Origin: Polyangium sp. 15x6
Lineage (GTDB): Bacteria; Myxococcota_A; Polyangia; Polyangiales; Polyangiaceae
DNA length: 43,369 bases
Direction of reading: 5' to 3'
Assembly: GCF_029960785.1 (NCBI RefSeq)
Contig: NZ_JASBQE010000100.1
Location: forward strand, 1-43,369
The stretch's first letter is position 1; each line of letters opens with the position of its first letter. The notes beneath the pieces were generated by a model. It was not told the DNA's origin and did no database searches. It saw nothing but the letters and a program-made list of their open reading frames with translations. Positions 23,901 through 31,296 of this stretch are shown piece after piece. Position numbers and translations under genes: made by a program.

Positions 23901-24373
23901 TGCAGCGTCGCGCGGGGTCGCAGCCGCTCCGTCGCGGCGCGGTGGGCCGCCGTGATCCCGTGCGCCGCTTCGTGGGCGTAGAGCACCTCGCGCAGGGCCG
24001 AAAAATCGCGGTCGGCCTCGAAATCGTCCCACGGCAGCGCCTCGATCGCGGCCGCGAGCGCCGGCCCGGGCGTCTTCGGATCGAGCGCCGCGAACGACGA
24101 CGACGCGCGGCTCGAAGACGCCTTCGTCTTCTTCTTCGGACCGGCGAGCAAGGCCATCAGTTCGTCCTCGCCGTGCACCGTGATCCCGAGGCGCCCCGCC
24201 GCGTCGATCTTGCTGCCGGCTTTCTCGCCCGCGAACAGGACGTGCGTCGACTTGCCGACGCTGCTGCCGATCTTGGCCCCGAGCGCGGCGAGTTGCTTCT
24301 CCGCCTCGGCGCGCTTCAGCTTCGAAAAGGTACCGGTGAGGACGACGGTTTTCCCGCGGACATCGAGGGCCAT
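20927..24373 (-). CDS. BRCT / WD40-like / helical-repeat giant protein
   Basis: A 1148-residue cytoplasmic protein. Residues 1-75 are a clear BRCT domain of the NAD-ligase type (GKTVVLTGTFSKLKR, LGAKIGSSVGKSTHVLFAGE, GSKIDAAGRLGITVHGEDEL). A Lys/Ser linker follows. Residues about 158-485 contain WD40-like blades (AWSELSPDGRFLATGSW with GVLQIWDVRAG, then FSPDGTEFA, WRPDGRAAAISVGERLQVWEF). Residues about 600-1148 are Ala- and Leu-rich helices in a tetratricopeptide-like solenoid (RREAIDVM-type units; AEAALAGELVPKYTS, GDLAGAHRAFMAISKG). The combination suggests a scaffold that may sense DNA ends or phosphopeptides and recruit partners; no catalytic motif is visible. The start ATG 24373 opens on the BRCT domain directly. 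Its promoter region is shared with the divergent membrane-protein gene. Confidence 0.85.
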   Translation of the reverse strand: MALDVRGKTVVLTGTFSKLKRAEAEKQLAALGAKIGSSVGKSTHVLFAGEKAGSKIDAAGRLGITVHGEDELMALLAGPKKKTKASSSRASSSFAALDPKTPGPALAAAIEALPWDDFEADRDFSALREVLYAHEAAHGITAAHRAATERLRPRATLQHAHGHDVEIAWSELSPDGRFLATGSWTGDDYDLGGVLQIWDVRAGRCVNMLRVRGGVGWPDHAGCIQWRPDGKRVGLAFDTNGVGSFDPFGKSGEPDSCAYVTDGWNRPPAWAWSANNRDVYIACWGPNLALGAIVPLVGRRPAPRWCQSSDRSNPNDPHSEPRLHPLDGIDWSHPDRIVGCSGLSKVFALDAKTGKILWEQEAHPPVSFSPDGTEFAMHPAGIVHYDASTGLPNGKLPMHVGAESLLYSRDGSRLAAIVQPENEWSAEPGIFIYDRGTYRYSPDVPVPRTDETNETYHFSWRPDGRAAAISVGERLQVWEFGDAPVKRLDIAAPSGGVAYGDGVLVSSTAKGLWFFLEHDGSELGRFRPAVEASGESPLAQDGDDFGSTWDWNPAFPLDGERVAAALPEGVVIGPPDASASVAEIDAKIAWVIDRKWAWPWRWGEAKVWPDAAAAAADPAAPASFKRKFGKKGKPPARPQKVKWPPPGGSVEDIAALVGESIKAISNGYIRDDYERNFAERVMVLGFFDRAVAVLDSTDGWPRWHNPWYSARARAETVVAALAWRKSEAPLTGAQTKILRRWLEEAEKLLTKKEAKERSASRPQAMIGAGWVLLGEKVRGDKLLSSAIATVDPETNVSENRRVVAEALAAVGRVREAIDVMASGEQQPSWTETPAAFSAICPRASAAELKYLVSRMKERDAHNEFVLLRRGLSRLIALKEWDAAVSWLSEFDRLSTTAEHLRLAAAMAAAGEPARAEAALAGELVPKYTSSAEYLLGFARVAPERAGKHLETILKAAPKLRKQSLDFPRHLAGAAAALGRLDIAAKLEKGAPNKLDVFEVRVGVLGSLDPSHPEWMAWFTRAREQMEQQRKPLQRMAALASRGGLADECTALLDQAIEMARGEGYPDIVLEEVSAVMAAAGDLAGAHRAFMAISKGMRSYRNGPLLSATTERGLWAATVDILRQMPQDINGAPHRGLEILQKATDRDGF

Positions 24374-24477
24374 GGCTCACGGATCTACACGTTTTCCCGC
24401 GCACGATCCATCGCTGGCGCACGCTCGATTGACTTCGCTCGCGTGTAACGCTCAACTCTGCCGATGGAGATCGGGGG

Positions 24478-25200
24478 ATGACCGAAGCCACACTCGACAC
24501 GAAGCCTGCGGAACCCGAAGCGCCGGCCGCGCCCGAAGCGCCCGCCAAGCTCGATTTCGAGCGCGCCGAGTTCGGCGAACCCGCGGCCACGCACGTGCAG
24601 TGCGGCATCTGCGCGTCGGCCATCACGACCGCGTACTATCAGCTCCTCGACAAGGTCCTGTGCAGCTCGTGTCGCGACGGCGTGCAGCGCTCCGTCGAGG
24701 ATGCCCGGAGCGGCGCGGCCTTCGGAAAGGCCTTCCTCCAGGCCGGCGCCGTCGCCTTCGGCCTGGGCCTCGTGTACGCGCTCTTCGTCCACTTCACCCA
24801 CATCCAGCTCGCGCTCGTGACGATCGGCATCGGCTTGCTCGTCGGGCGCACCGTGCAGCGCGTCACGCGCGGGTTCGGGAGCACGAGGCATCAGGTGCTC
24901 GCGGTGGTGCTCACGTACCTCGGGTCCGCGATGGGGTACCTCCCCGTGATCCTCGCTGAGCTGAACTCGGGCGACGGTGAATCGGCCGCGGGGGCCCTGG
25001 TCTTCGTCATCCGCTTCGTGGTCATCTCGCTCCTGACCCTGGCCGTGCCGATCCTCGACATCGCGAACGGCATCAGCGGCGTGCTCGGCGCGCTCATCAT
25101 CTTCTTCGGTCTGCGCACCGCGTGGCAGGCGTCGCGAGGCGTCGGCGGCCCCGTCGCCATCAGCGGCCCGTATCAGGTCAACGCGAGCCCGAGCCCGTGA
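24478..25200 (+). CDS. Zinc-ribbon membrane protein
   Basis: A 240-residue membrane protein. Residues 1-40 are acidic, Ala/Pro-rich and probably disordered. Residues about 41-65 contain two CxxC knuckles, CGIC and CSSC, separated by about 20 residues (THVQCGICASAITTAYYQLL), a small cytoplasmic zinc ribbon. After residue 85 come about four or five hydrophobic helices (AGAVAFGLGLVYALFVHF, ALVTIGIGLLVGRTV, FVVISLLTLAVPIL, GVLGALIIFFGLR). The stop overlaps the GTG start of the M50 protease gene (GTGA at 25197-25200), which indicates coupled translation and probably a common pathway. No enzyme signature is present. It may be a partner or regulator of the protease, which is inference. Confidence 0.82.
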   Translation: MTEATLDTKPAEPEAPAAPEAPAKLDFERAEFGEPAATHVQCGICASAITTAYYQLLDKVLCSSCRDGVQRSVEDARSGAAFGKAFLQAGAVAFGLGLVYALFVHFTHIQLALVTIGIGLLVGRTVQRVTRGFGSTRHQVLAVVLTYLGSAMGYLPVILAELNSGDGESAAGALVFVIRFVVISLLTLAVPILDIANGISGVLGALIIFFGLRTAWQASRGVGGPVAISGPYQVNASPSP

Positions 25201-26216
25201 ACCACGCCGTCTCGCGCTGCGCAGCCTGCGGAGTCGAGCTCGCCCCGGGCATGCTCGCTTGCCCCGCCTGCCACAAGCTCGTGCACAGCGCGCGCCTCGC
25301 GGCGCTGGCCACGGATGGCGAGGCCGCCGAGCGCGAAGGCCGCTTCACCGACGCCCTCACGCACTGGCGCGAGGCGCTCGGCCTCTTGCCCCCGGGCAGC
25401 ACGCAGCACCGCGTGGTCGGCGAGACGATCCGCCGCATCAGCCTGGCCCTCGAAAAGGCTGGCAACACGCCGAAGCCGCAGGGCGGCCGCGCGACCGCGG
25501 TGGCGGGCCTCGGCGCGCTCGCGCTCGTCGCGTGGAACCTCAAATACTTCCTGCTCTCGCTTCTCGGAAAGGCGAAGCTGCTCGTCTCGGGGCTCGCGTC
25601 GCTTCCGACGCTGCTCTCGATGTTCGCGTGGCTCGCGCTCGATCGATCCCGCGGGCTCTCGTTCGCGCTCGGGCTCGTGGCCTCGATCTACGTGCACGAG
25701 ATGGGGCACGTCGCGGCGCTTCGACTCTATGGAATCCAGGCGACCGCGCCGATGTTCGTACCGGGCCTCGGCGCCCTCGTGCGAATGCGGCAGTATCCGA
25801 TCGACGCCCGCGAGGACGCGCGGGTCGGGCTCGCGGGGCCCGTGTGGGGATGCGCGGCGGCGGCGGTCGCGCTCGCGGCGGGGCTCGTCCTGAAGGAGCC
25901 CACGATGCTCGCGGTGGCGAGCGTCGGCGCGACGATCAACGTCTTCAACCTGGTCCCGGTCTGGCAGCTCGACGGCGCGCGCGGCTTCCGGGCGCTCGAT
26001 ACGCGGCAGCGCGGGATCGTGTTGACCATCGCCGCGGTCACTGCGCTGCTCTCGGACAACGTGATGGGCTGGATCGTGTGCGCGGCGGGAAGCTTGCGGA
26101 TCAAACGAGATTTGCCGGCGGCGGGAGATTCGCGTGCGTTTCGCACGTTCGCCGGGCTCCTCGTCGCCTTGTCGGCGATCGCGTGGGCGGCCGGGAAGGC
26201 CGCCCCGCCGGGCTGA
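25197..26216 (+). CDS. M50 (site-2 type) zinc metallopeptidase with zinc ribbon
   Basis: A 339-residue intramembrane protease. Residues 8-30 form an N-terminal zinc ribbon (CAACGVELAPGMLACPACHK). Residues about 40-85 look like a single helical hairpin of TPR type (EREGRFTDALTHWREALGLL). Membrane helices follow. HEMGH at about residues 166-170 is the catalytic zinc motif, and NVFNLVPVWQLDGARGF near residue 250-265 supplies the third ligand Asp and the NPxPxxxLDG-like loop of the site-2 family. The gene starts at GTG 25197, overlapping the stop of the upstream gene by 4 nt, so the longer frame from 25122 is not the true start. Substrates of such proteases are often membrane-bound anti-sigma factors or transcription factors; the target here is unknown. 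Confidence 0.9.
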   Translation: MNHAVSRCAACGVELAPGMLACPACHKLVHSARLAALATDGEAAEREGRFTDALTHWREALGLLPPGSTQHRVVGETIRRISLALEKAGNTPKPQGGRATAVAGLGALALVAWNLKYFLLSLLGKAKLLVSGLASLPTLLSMFAWLALDRSRGLSFALGLVASIYVHEMGHVAALRLYGIQATAPMFVPGLGALVRMRQYPIDAREDARVGLAGPVWGCAAAAVALAAGLVLKEPTMLAVASVGATINVFNLVPVWQLDGARGFRALDTRQRGIVLTIAAVTALLSDNVMGWIVCAAGSLRIKRDLPAAGDSRAFRTFAGLLVALSAIAWAAGKAAPPG

Positions 26217-26219
26217 GCA

Positions 26220-28643
26220 TCAGAAGCAGAACACCTTGCAGAGGACCTCGCCCACGTCGTCCACGACGTCGGTCACGTCGCTGCCCACGTCGTTTGCCAG
26301 GTCCTCGAGGTCCGACACGCCGCCCTCGAACCAGCCCAGGGTCGAATCGAGCGTCGAATTCACGATCGACCCGGCCGTCGCGGTCCAGTTCGTGACCTCG
26401 GCGGCAGCATTCTCGGCCGTGGATATGAGCGCGGTGCTGGCCGTCCCGGCGACCCCCCCGAGCTTCGAGCCGATCTCCGTGGTGGTTCCATGCAGCCAAA
26501 CCGTCGACTCCCGCGCGGCCTCCCGCGTCCACACCACCGCGACGCCCGCGTGATGGCTGATCACGATACGGCCGTCGTTCACCGCGTCGACGAGGCCGAC
26601 GCGGACGTCCTTGGTCCAGTCGATTTGCCACGCGTGGAGGTTGTAAGCCATGGTCAGGAGCGACTGGTTCCAGCCGACGACCCAGCCCTTCAGGGAATTG
26701 AACGGGGCGACGACATCGGTGCCCTTCACGTAGACGGAGACGCCGACCGGGACGACCACGAGCGGGACGCTGAAACCATATTGCCCGTCCTTGCCATACT
26801 TGAGCTCGCCGTACAGGCCCACGCCCGCCGACAGGTTGAGCGACGCGGTCGTGCCGGAGGGATCACCCACGCCCGTCGTGAGGACGACGAGGTTCGATTC
26901 GAAGCCCATCGCGACGCCGTCGTCCGTGAACATCGCGCCGGCCTGGCCGGAGCCGATCTCCACGGAGCTATACCCGAGCGCGTTCTGCGAGGAGCTCGAG
27001 AGGAGCGAGCCCGAGTAGGTCATGCCATAGCGTGACGACTCGAAATCACCCGAGAACGTGCCCACCGAATACGTGCGCCCCTCGGGGAGGCCTTGACGAG
27101 CAGCGTCGAGCTCGGCCGCCTCGACCGTCGCGCCCACGTTCGACACGAGATCGGAGACCGTCGCGAGCAAGCCCGCCTGCTGCGTGACGCTGAGCGTCTC
27201 CCAGAAGTCCGTGCCGACGCCGAAATTGTATCCGGCCGTGCGCAGCGCCTCGGCGATCACGAAGGGGTCGGCCACGACGAACCCATTGCCGCCCGGCAGC
27301 TCGACGACGAGCAGGAGATCCGGGGCGCCGTCGGCGTCGACGTCCTGATACACGAACTTCATGGTCGGCGCCGGGACGTCGTCGAGGGCGTGCGTGAGGG
27401 CGAGGCGCGGGCCTTCGAGGGTCGTGTTCTCCTTCGCGGCGAACGCGAAGTTGAGGTACGGCGTGTACTTGGCGCGGATGAGGACGAGCGTGACCTTGCC
27501 GTTCGTGTCCGCGTTGATGAAATCGACGAGCGCGTCGCTGGTGAACGAGACGGTCTTGCCCACGTCGGTGCGCTTCACCGTGAATTGCCCGAGCGAATCG
27601 ACCTCCGAGTTCCGGACGCCGTCGGACGAGCTGTCGATTTCGTTCGAGAACGTCGCGTCGTTCGCCGTCGCCTCGTCGAAGCTCTCGGACGCCGCGCCGT
27701 CACGGATCCCGAAGACGGCGAAGTTCAAGCTCTCCGGGATCGTGCCGACGTCCTGGAAGTAATTCGCGACGTCGAGGCTCATCGTGGCCTTTTCGACCTT
27801 GGTCCCGGGCGTCATCTCGAAACGAACCACGCCCTTGCGTGTATTGGCGTGCGTGCCGCCGTTGTTCTTCACGAGGATGTTGCTCTCGGCCCCGTGGACC
27901 GTCGCATCCCCGTACCGAGCATAGGTGTCCGCGGCGGCGCCGAGCGTCTCCTCGGCCTGAATGAAAAGGCGCGGCCCGCTCAGGGTCGTGTGCTCCTTCG
28001 AGGCGAACGCCGTGTCGAAGCTGTTGCTCCGGAGGACACGCGTGATGATGAGCGTGATCACGCCGTCGTTATCGGCGTTGATGAAGTCGACCAGGGCCGC
28101 GCTCGAGAACCGCACGGTCTTGTTGAGGTCGGCCTGCGTGAGCGTGATCGTCCCGAGCGGGTCTTTCGCGGTCGTGGCGGGGTTACCGTCGAAGACGCCG
28201 GCCGCGGACGTGTTCACGCCCACGGCGGTATTGGTGATGACGCCGAAGAAATTCGACCACTTGGCCGACTCCTCCTCGACGTCTTCCATGGATCCCGAAG
28301 CCTCGGCGAGGCCCCAGATCCGGAAGTCGCAGGAGAGCGCCTCGTCGAACCTGGAGAGGTCGAGGTAAAGCGCCGCATCCGTGGCCTTGTCGGTCGGGTT
28401 GATCTGGAACCGCATGACGGCCGACACCGCGTTGTACGATTGGTCCGTGCTGGTGTTGCGCTTCATCTTGACGACGAGCTCGGTCGAGCCGCCGTAAGGG
28501 CCCGCGCTCTCGAGGTCCACGTGGGTGTCGTCGGTCGGCGTGACGACGGTGGCGCGGGCGATCGCCGCGTTCCCGACGAACGCGAGCGCAAATGCGATGC
28601 ATCGCAAGAGGAAGGTCCTGAAGTGGTCGTGGCAGTGGTTCAC
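26220..28643 (-). CDS. Secreted protein with two DNRLRE-like domains
   Basis: An 807-residue exported protein. A signal peptide ends near residue 31 (FALAFVGNAAIARA, then TVVTPTDDTHVDLESAG). Two tandem copies of the DNRLRE-type beta-sandwich follow, about residues 32-210 and 225-405: each has an ADTYxRYGDA-like start (TPTDDTHV in the first, AADTYARYGDATVHGAESNI in the second), then an MRFQINP or VRFEMTP strand and an AALVDFINAD or SDALVDFINAD strand. Residues about 420-700 are beta-rich and unassigned. The last 80 residues are acidic and amphipathic, ending in two Cys (LCKVFCF). The start is GTG 28643, with GGAGG 5 nt upstream. It may bind polysaccharide or cell surface material, which is inferred from the domain class. 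Its stop lies 3 nt from the end of the convergent protease gene. Confidence 0.83.
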   Translation of the reverse strand: MNHCHDHFRTFLLRCIAFALAFVGNAAIARATVVTPTDDTHVDLESAGPYGGSTELVVKMKRNTSTDQSYNAVSAVMRFQINPTDKATDAALYLDLSRFDEALSCDFRIWGLAEASGSMEDVEEESAKWSNFFGVITNTAVGVNTSAAGVFDGNPATTAKDPLGTITLTQADLNKTVRFSSAALVDFINADNDGVITLIITRVLRSNSFDTAFASKEHTTLSGPRLFIQAEETLGAAADTYARYGDATVHGAESNILVKNNGGTHANTRKGVVRFEMTPGTKVEKATMSLDVANYFQDVGTIPESLNFAVFGIRDGAASESFDEATANDATFSNEIDSSSDGVRNSEVDSLGQFTVKRTDVGKTVSFTSDALVDFINADTNGKVTLVLIRAKYTPYLNFAFAAKENTTLEGPRLALTHALDDVPAPTMKFVYQDVDADGAPDLLLVVELPGGNGFVVADPFVIAEALRTAGYNFGVGTDFWETLSVTQQAGLLATVSDLVSNVGATVEAAELDAARQGLPEGRTYSVGTFSGDFESSRYGMTYSGSLLSSSSQNALGYSSVEIGSGQAGAMFTDDGVAMGFESNLVVLTTGVGDPSGTTASLNLSAGVGLYGELKYGKDGQYGFSVPLVVVPVGVSVYVKGTDVVAPFNSLKGWVVGWNQSLLTMAYNLHAWQIDWTKDVRVGLVDAVNDGRIVISHHAGVAVVWTREAARESTVWLHGTTTEIGSKLGGVAGTASTALISTAENAAAEVTNWTATAGSIVNSTLDSTLGWFEGGVSDLEDLANDVGSDVTDVVDDVGEVLCKVFCF

Positions 28644-28739
28644 GGTGCCTCCGAATGTCGACGAGGCGGCGCCTCCGCCTCACGGAGTCGAAGGTAGCTC
28701 GCTGCAAAAACCCCACAATGGCCAGGGTTCGCCACGACA

Positions 28740-28755
28740 TGTCCACGTGTGGACA
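28740..28755. promoter_or_regulatory. Inverted repeat between DNRLRE gene and lysR
   Basis: TGTCCAC at 28740-28746 and GTGGACA at 28749-28755 form a perfect inverted repeat with a 2-nt centre. It lies in the divergent gap between the secreted DNRLRE protein gene (start 28643) and the LysR gene (start 28867). A second perfect palindrome, GCTCGATCGAGC, is at 28798-28809. The position suits an operator used by the LysR protein on itself or on the DNRLRE gene, but no binding rule is matched closely. Confidence 0.45.
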
Positions 28756-28866
28756 CCCTCGAAATGGGGATGGCCGAGCCGCGTCGTTCGATGGTAAGCT
28801 CGATCGAGCGATGGGGGCATGGCATGGCCAATCTCGGCCACCCGGTGCTCCGGAAACGAACATCCC

Positions 28867-29754
28867 ATGGACCTCGAAGAGCTCCGAGCCTTCCTCGCGG
28901 TGGCCGAGGCCGGCTCGTTCCTGGCCGCGGCGACGTCCCTCCACATGCCGCGCGCGACCTTGCGCCGGAGGATCGATCAGCTCGAAGCGCGCGCCGGCGT
29001 GCCCCTCGTCGATCGGACGAGGGACGGCGTCTCCCTCACCGAGGCGGGAAAACTCCTGGCGGCGCGCGGGCGGCTGATGGTGCAGGAGTCGAACGCGCTC
29101 CTGCAATCGGTCCGCGAGGCTGGATCCGAGCCGGCCGGCGTGCTTCGTATCCTCTTGCCCGTGGGTTTGCCCCCGCAGGTCCTCCTCCACGTGCACGGCA
29201 TCGCGCGCAAGTACCCGCGCCTCGCCTTCCGGCTGCATTTCAGTGATAATCCCGTCGGGGGTCTCATGGAAAACGTGGACCTCGCCCTCCATTTCGGCGA
29301 CACGAGCCCCTCGGGGCCGTGGGTCTCACGCGAGCTCATGCGCGTCCGCATATGGCTGGTCGCGTCGCGTGAATACCTGGCACGGCGCGGGACGCCGCGA
29401 TCCATCGAGGAGCTAGCGAATCACGATTTGCTCGCCTGGGAGGCTCCGGGCGAGGATGGGCGATCGTGGCCGCTGCTCCGCGGCGGCACGTTCCCGGTCG
29501 CGCCGATCGTCACGGCGCAAGACATTCACGTGATCCGGCTGCTCGCAGTCGCCGGGCGCGGAATCGCGCTCGCCCCCGACCCCGGAATCCCTGATGACGG
29601 AGTCCCCGCGGGCACGATCGTCCCGGTTCTGCCCGACGTCGTGGGCCGGGAGATCGGATTCCGCGTGGTCGTGCCGGCCGTGCTCTCCGAGATCCCGCGC
29701 ATCAAGGCGATGCTCGATCTGCTGGAGCCATTTCTCGGAAAACTGGGCCTGTAG
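28867..29754 (+). CDS. LysR-family transcriptional regulator
   Basis: A 295-residue LysR-type regulator. Residues 1-60 are the winged helix-turn-helix (LEELRAFLAVAEAGSFLAAA, then RATLRRRIDQLEARAGVPLV and GVSLTEAGKLL). Residues about 90-290 are the substrate-binding effector domain (GVLRILLPVGLPPQ, DLALHFGD, LMRVRIWLVASREYLARRG), most like the LysR subgroup that groups with AaeR/DsdC-type helpers. ATG 28867 is used because the frame before it has no HTH residues. It is divergent from the DNRLRE gene and convergent with the NCS2 permease gene. Either could be its target, and the effector is not predictable. Confidence 0.92.
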   Translation: MDLEELRAFLAVAEAGSFLAAATSLHMPRATLRRRIDQLEARAGVPLVDRTRDGVSLTEAGKLLAARGRLMVQESNALLQSVREAGSEPAGVLRILLPVGLPPQVLLHVHGIARKYPRLAFRLHFSDNPVGGLMENVDLALHFGDTSPSGPWVSRELMRVRIWLVASREYLARRGTPRSIEELANHDLLAWEAPGEDGRSWPLLRGGTFPVAPIVTAQDIHVIRLLAVAGRGIALAPDPGIPDDGVPAGTIVPVLPDVVGREIGFRVVVPAVLSEIPRIKAMLDLLEPFLGKLGL

Positions 29755-29757
29755 AAC

Positions 29758-29967
29758 ATGCATTCCCGTTGCCGTTCGTTCCCCCGCGCCCTTGCCGCCC
29801 TGCCCGCCGCCGCGCTCACGCTCGCCGCCGCGACGGAGGCGCGCGCCGATGGTCGGCGACGGCGTTTCACGGGCCCCGGGAATCGGCGTGAGCGGCGTCT
29901 TTTGAGGATTCGCCCCCGCGGGCGAACACCGCGTGGAGCAGGATGCCGGTCACGCTGCCGGCCGTGA
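29758..29967 (+). pseudogene. Orphan signal-peptide fragment
   Basis: Three nt after the LysR stop an ATG opens a 69-codon frame. Its first 31 residues read as a near-ideal signal peptide (positive start, ALAALPAAALTLAAATEARA hydrophobic core and AxA-type cleavage site). The continuation is Arg-rich and looks non-coding because it runs antisense into the 3' end of the NCS2 permease gene. There is no ribosome site. This could be the 5' remnant of a deleted secreted-protein gene, or chance. Confidence 0.3.
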
Positions 29968-31216
29968 TGCCGCTTTGCAGGATTACCTGGAGCCACGGGG
30001 GCAAACTTCGCCAGAAATTCGGAGCGCCGAGCGGGATGAGGCCCACGGCGAGCGTCGCCGCGACGATCAATCCATTCATGCGCCCTTGCTCGCTGTCGAA
30101 ATCGACCCGCGACAGCGTGCGCAGCCCGCTCGCGGCCACCTGCCCGAACATGAGCAGCCCCGCCCCGCCGAGCACGGGCGCCGGAATCGCCGCGACGAGT
30201 GCCGAGAGCTTCGGCAAGAGGCCGAGCACGACGAGGATCAGGCCCGCCGCCGCGACGACCCAGCGGCTCCGCACGCGCGAGAGCGCCACGAGGCCCACGT
30301 TCTGCGCATACGCCGTGTACGGAAATGCATTGAGCACGCCGCCGAGCATCGTGGACAAACCATCGGCGCGCAGGCCCCGCGCGAGCGCTTCGGGCGTCAA
30401 GGGCCTTCCCGTGAGCTCGCCGAGCGCCACGAAATCCCCCGTCGATTCCACCATGACGACCAGCATGACGAGGGCCATCGAGGCCACCGCCCCCGGATCG
30501 AAATGCGGGAGCCCGAAGGCGAACGGCGTGGTCACGGCGATCCATTGCGCCTCGCGCACGCCCGCGAGATCGAACTTGCCGAGCGCCGCCGCGATGAGCG
30601 TGCCCGACACGAGCCCGAGCAGCACGGCCACGCCTTGCCAGAATCCCCTGAGCACGCGTTTGTAAAGAAGAACCAGCGCGAACGTGGTGAACGCGAGCGC
30701 GAGCGCCGCCGGCGCGCCGAAATTGGGGGACGACGGATCCCCGCCGCCCGCCCAGCGCACGGCGACGGGGAGCAAGGAAATGCCGATGAGCGTGATGATG
30801 CTGCCCGTCACGACCGGCGGGAAAAACCGGAGCAATCGCGCGAAAAACGGCGCGACGAGCAAGGTCAGCGCGCCGGCCGCGATGACGGCGCCGTACACGG
30901 AAGGGAGGCCGCCCGTCTTGCCAATGAGGATCATCGGACCGACGGCGGCGAACGTGCACCCCTGGATGACCGGCAATCGCACGCCGAAGCCCGGAAAGCC
31001 CACGGTCTGCACGAGCGTCGCGAGGCCGCAGGTGAAGAGGTCGGCGCCGATCAGATAGACGAGCTCTTCCCGCGAGAGGCCGAGGGCGCCGGCGACGATG
31101 AGCGGCACCGCGACGGCGCCGGCGTACATGGCGAGCACGTGCTGGAGGCCATACGCGAGGAGGCGCGGCAAGGGCAGCCACGCGTCGACGGGATCGGGGG
31201 CGCTTTGCGAGGCCAT
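29867..31216 (-). CDS. NCS2-family nucleobase permease (xanthine/uracil type)
   Basis: A 449-residue inner-membrane transporter with about 14 hydrophobic segments, the family's usual size. It has the NCS2 features: an N-terminal LAYGLQHVLAMYAGAVAVPL, the GVRLPVIQGCTFAAVGPMIL segment, the VMVESTGDFVALGELTG motif of substrate-binding helix 8, and PYTAYAQNVGLVALSRVRSR, the QN-x-G signature. These point to the xanthine/uracil/urate branch (COG2233), driven by proton symport; the exact substrate cannot be assigned. The start is ATG 31216, although the frame continues upstream. It follows the S37 peptidase gene on the same strand with an 80-nt gap, so it may be co-transcribed. Confidence 0.92.
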   Translation of the reverse strand: MASQSAPDPVDAWLPLPRLLAYGLQHVLAMYAGAVAVPLIVAGALGLSREELVYLIGADLFTCGLATLVQTVGFPGFGVRLPVIQGCTFAAVGPMILIGKTGGLPSVYGAVIAAGALTLLVAPFFARLLRFFPPVVTGSIITLIGISLLPVAVRWAGGGDPSSPNFGAPAALALAFTTFALVLLYKRVLRGFWQGVAVLLGLVSGTLIAAALGKFDLAGVREAQWIAVTTPFAFGLPHFDPGAVASMALVMLVVMVESTGDFVALGELTGRPLTPEALARGLRADGLSTMLGGVLNAFPYTAYAQNVGLVALSRVRSRWVVAAAGLILVVLGLLPKLSALVAAIPAPVLGGAGLLMFGQVAASGLRTLSRVDFDSEQGRMNGLIVAATLAVGLIPLGAPNFWRSLPPWLQVILQSGITAGSVTGILLHAVFARGGESSKDAAHADSRGP

Positions 31217-31296
31217 GGCCGAGGATCGCCCCGCGCGGCCGCGGACGCAAGACCCGGTCAAGCGTACGCGCGGCCGTGATGGCTCGACAATCGTCC

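Noticed and set aside
24374-24477. TTGACT at 24429 as a -35 box for the zinc-ribbon gene
   Set aside because: No -10 hexamer lies at 16-18 nt; the best match is only 9 nt away.
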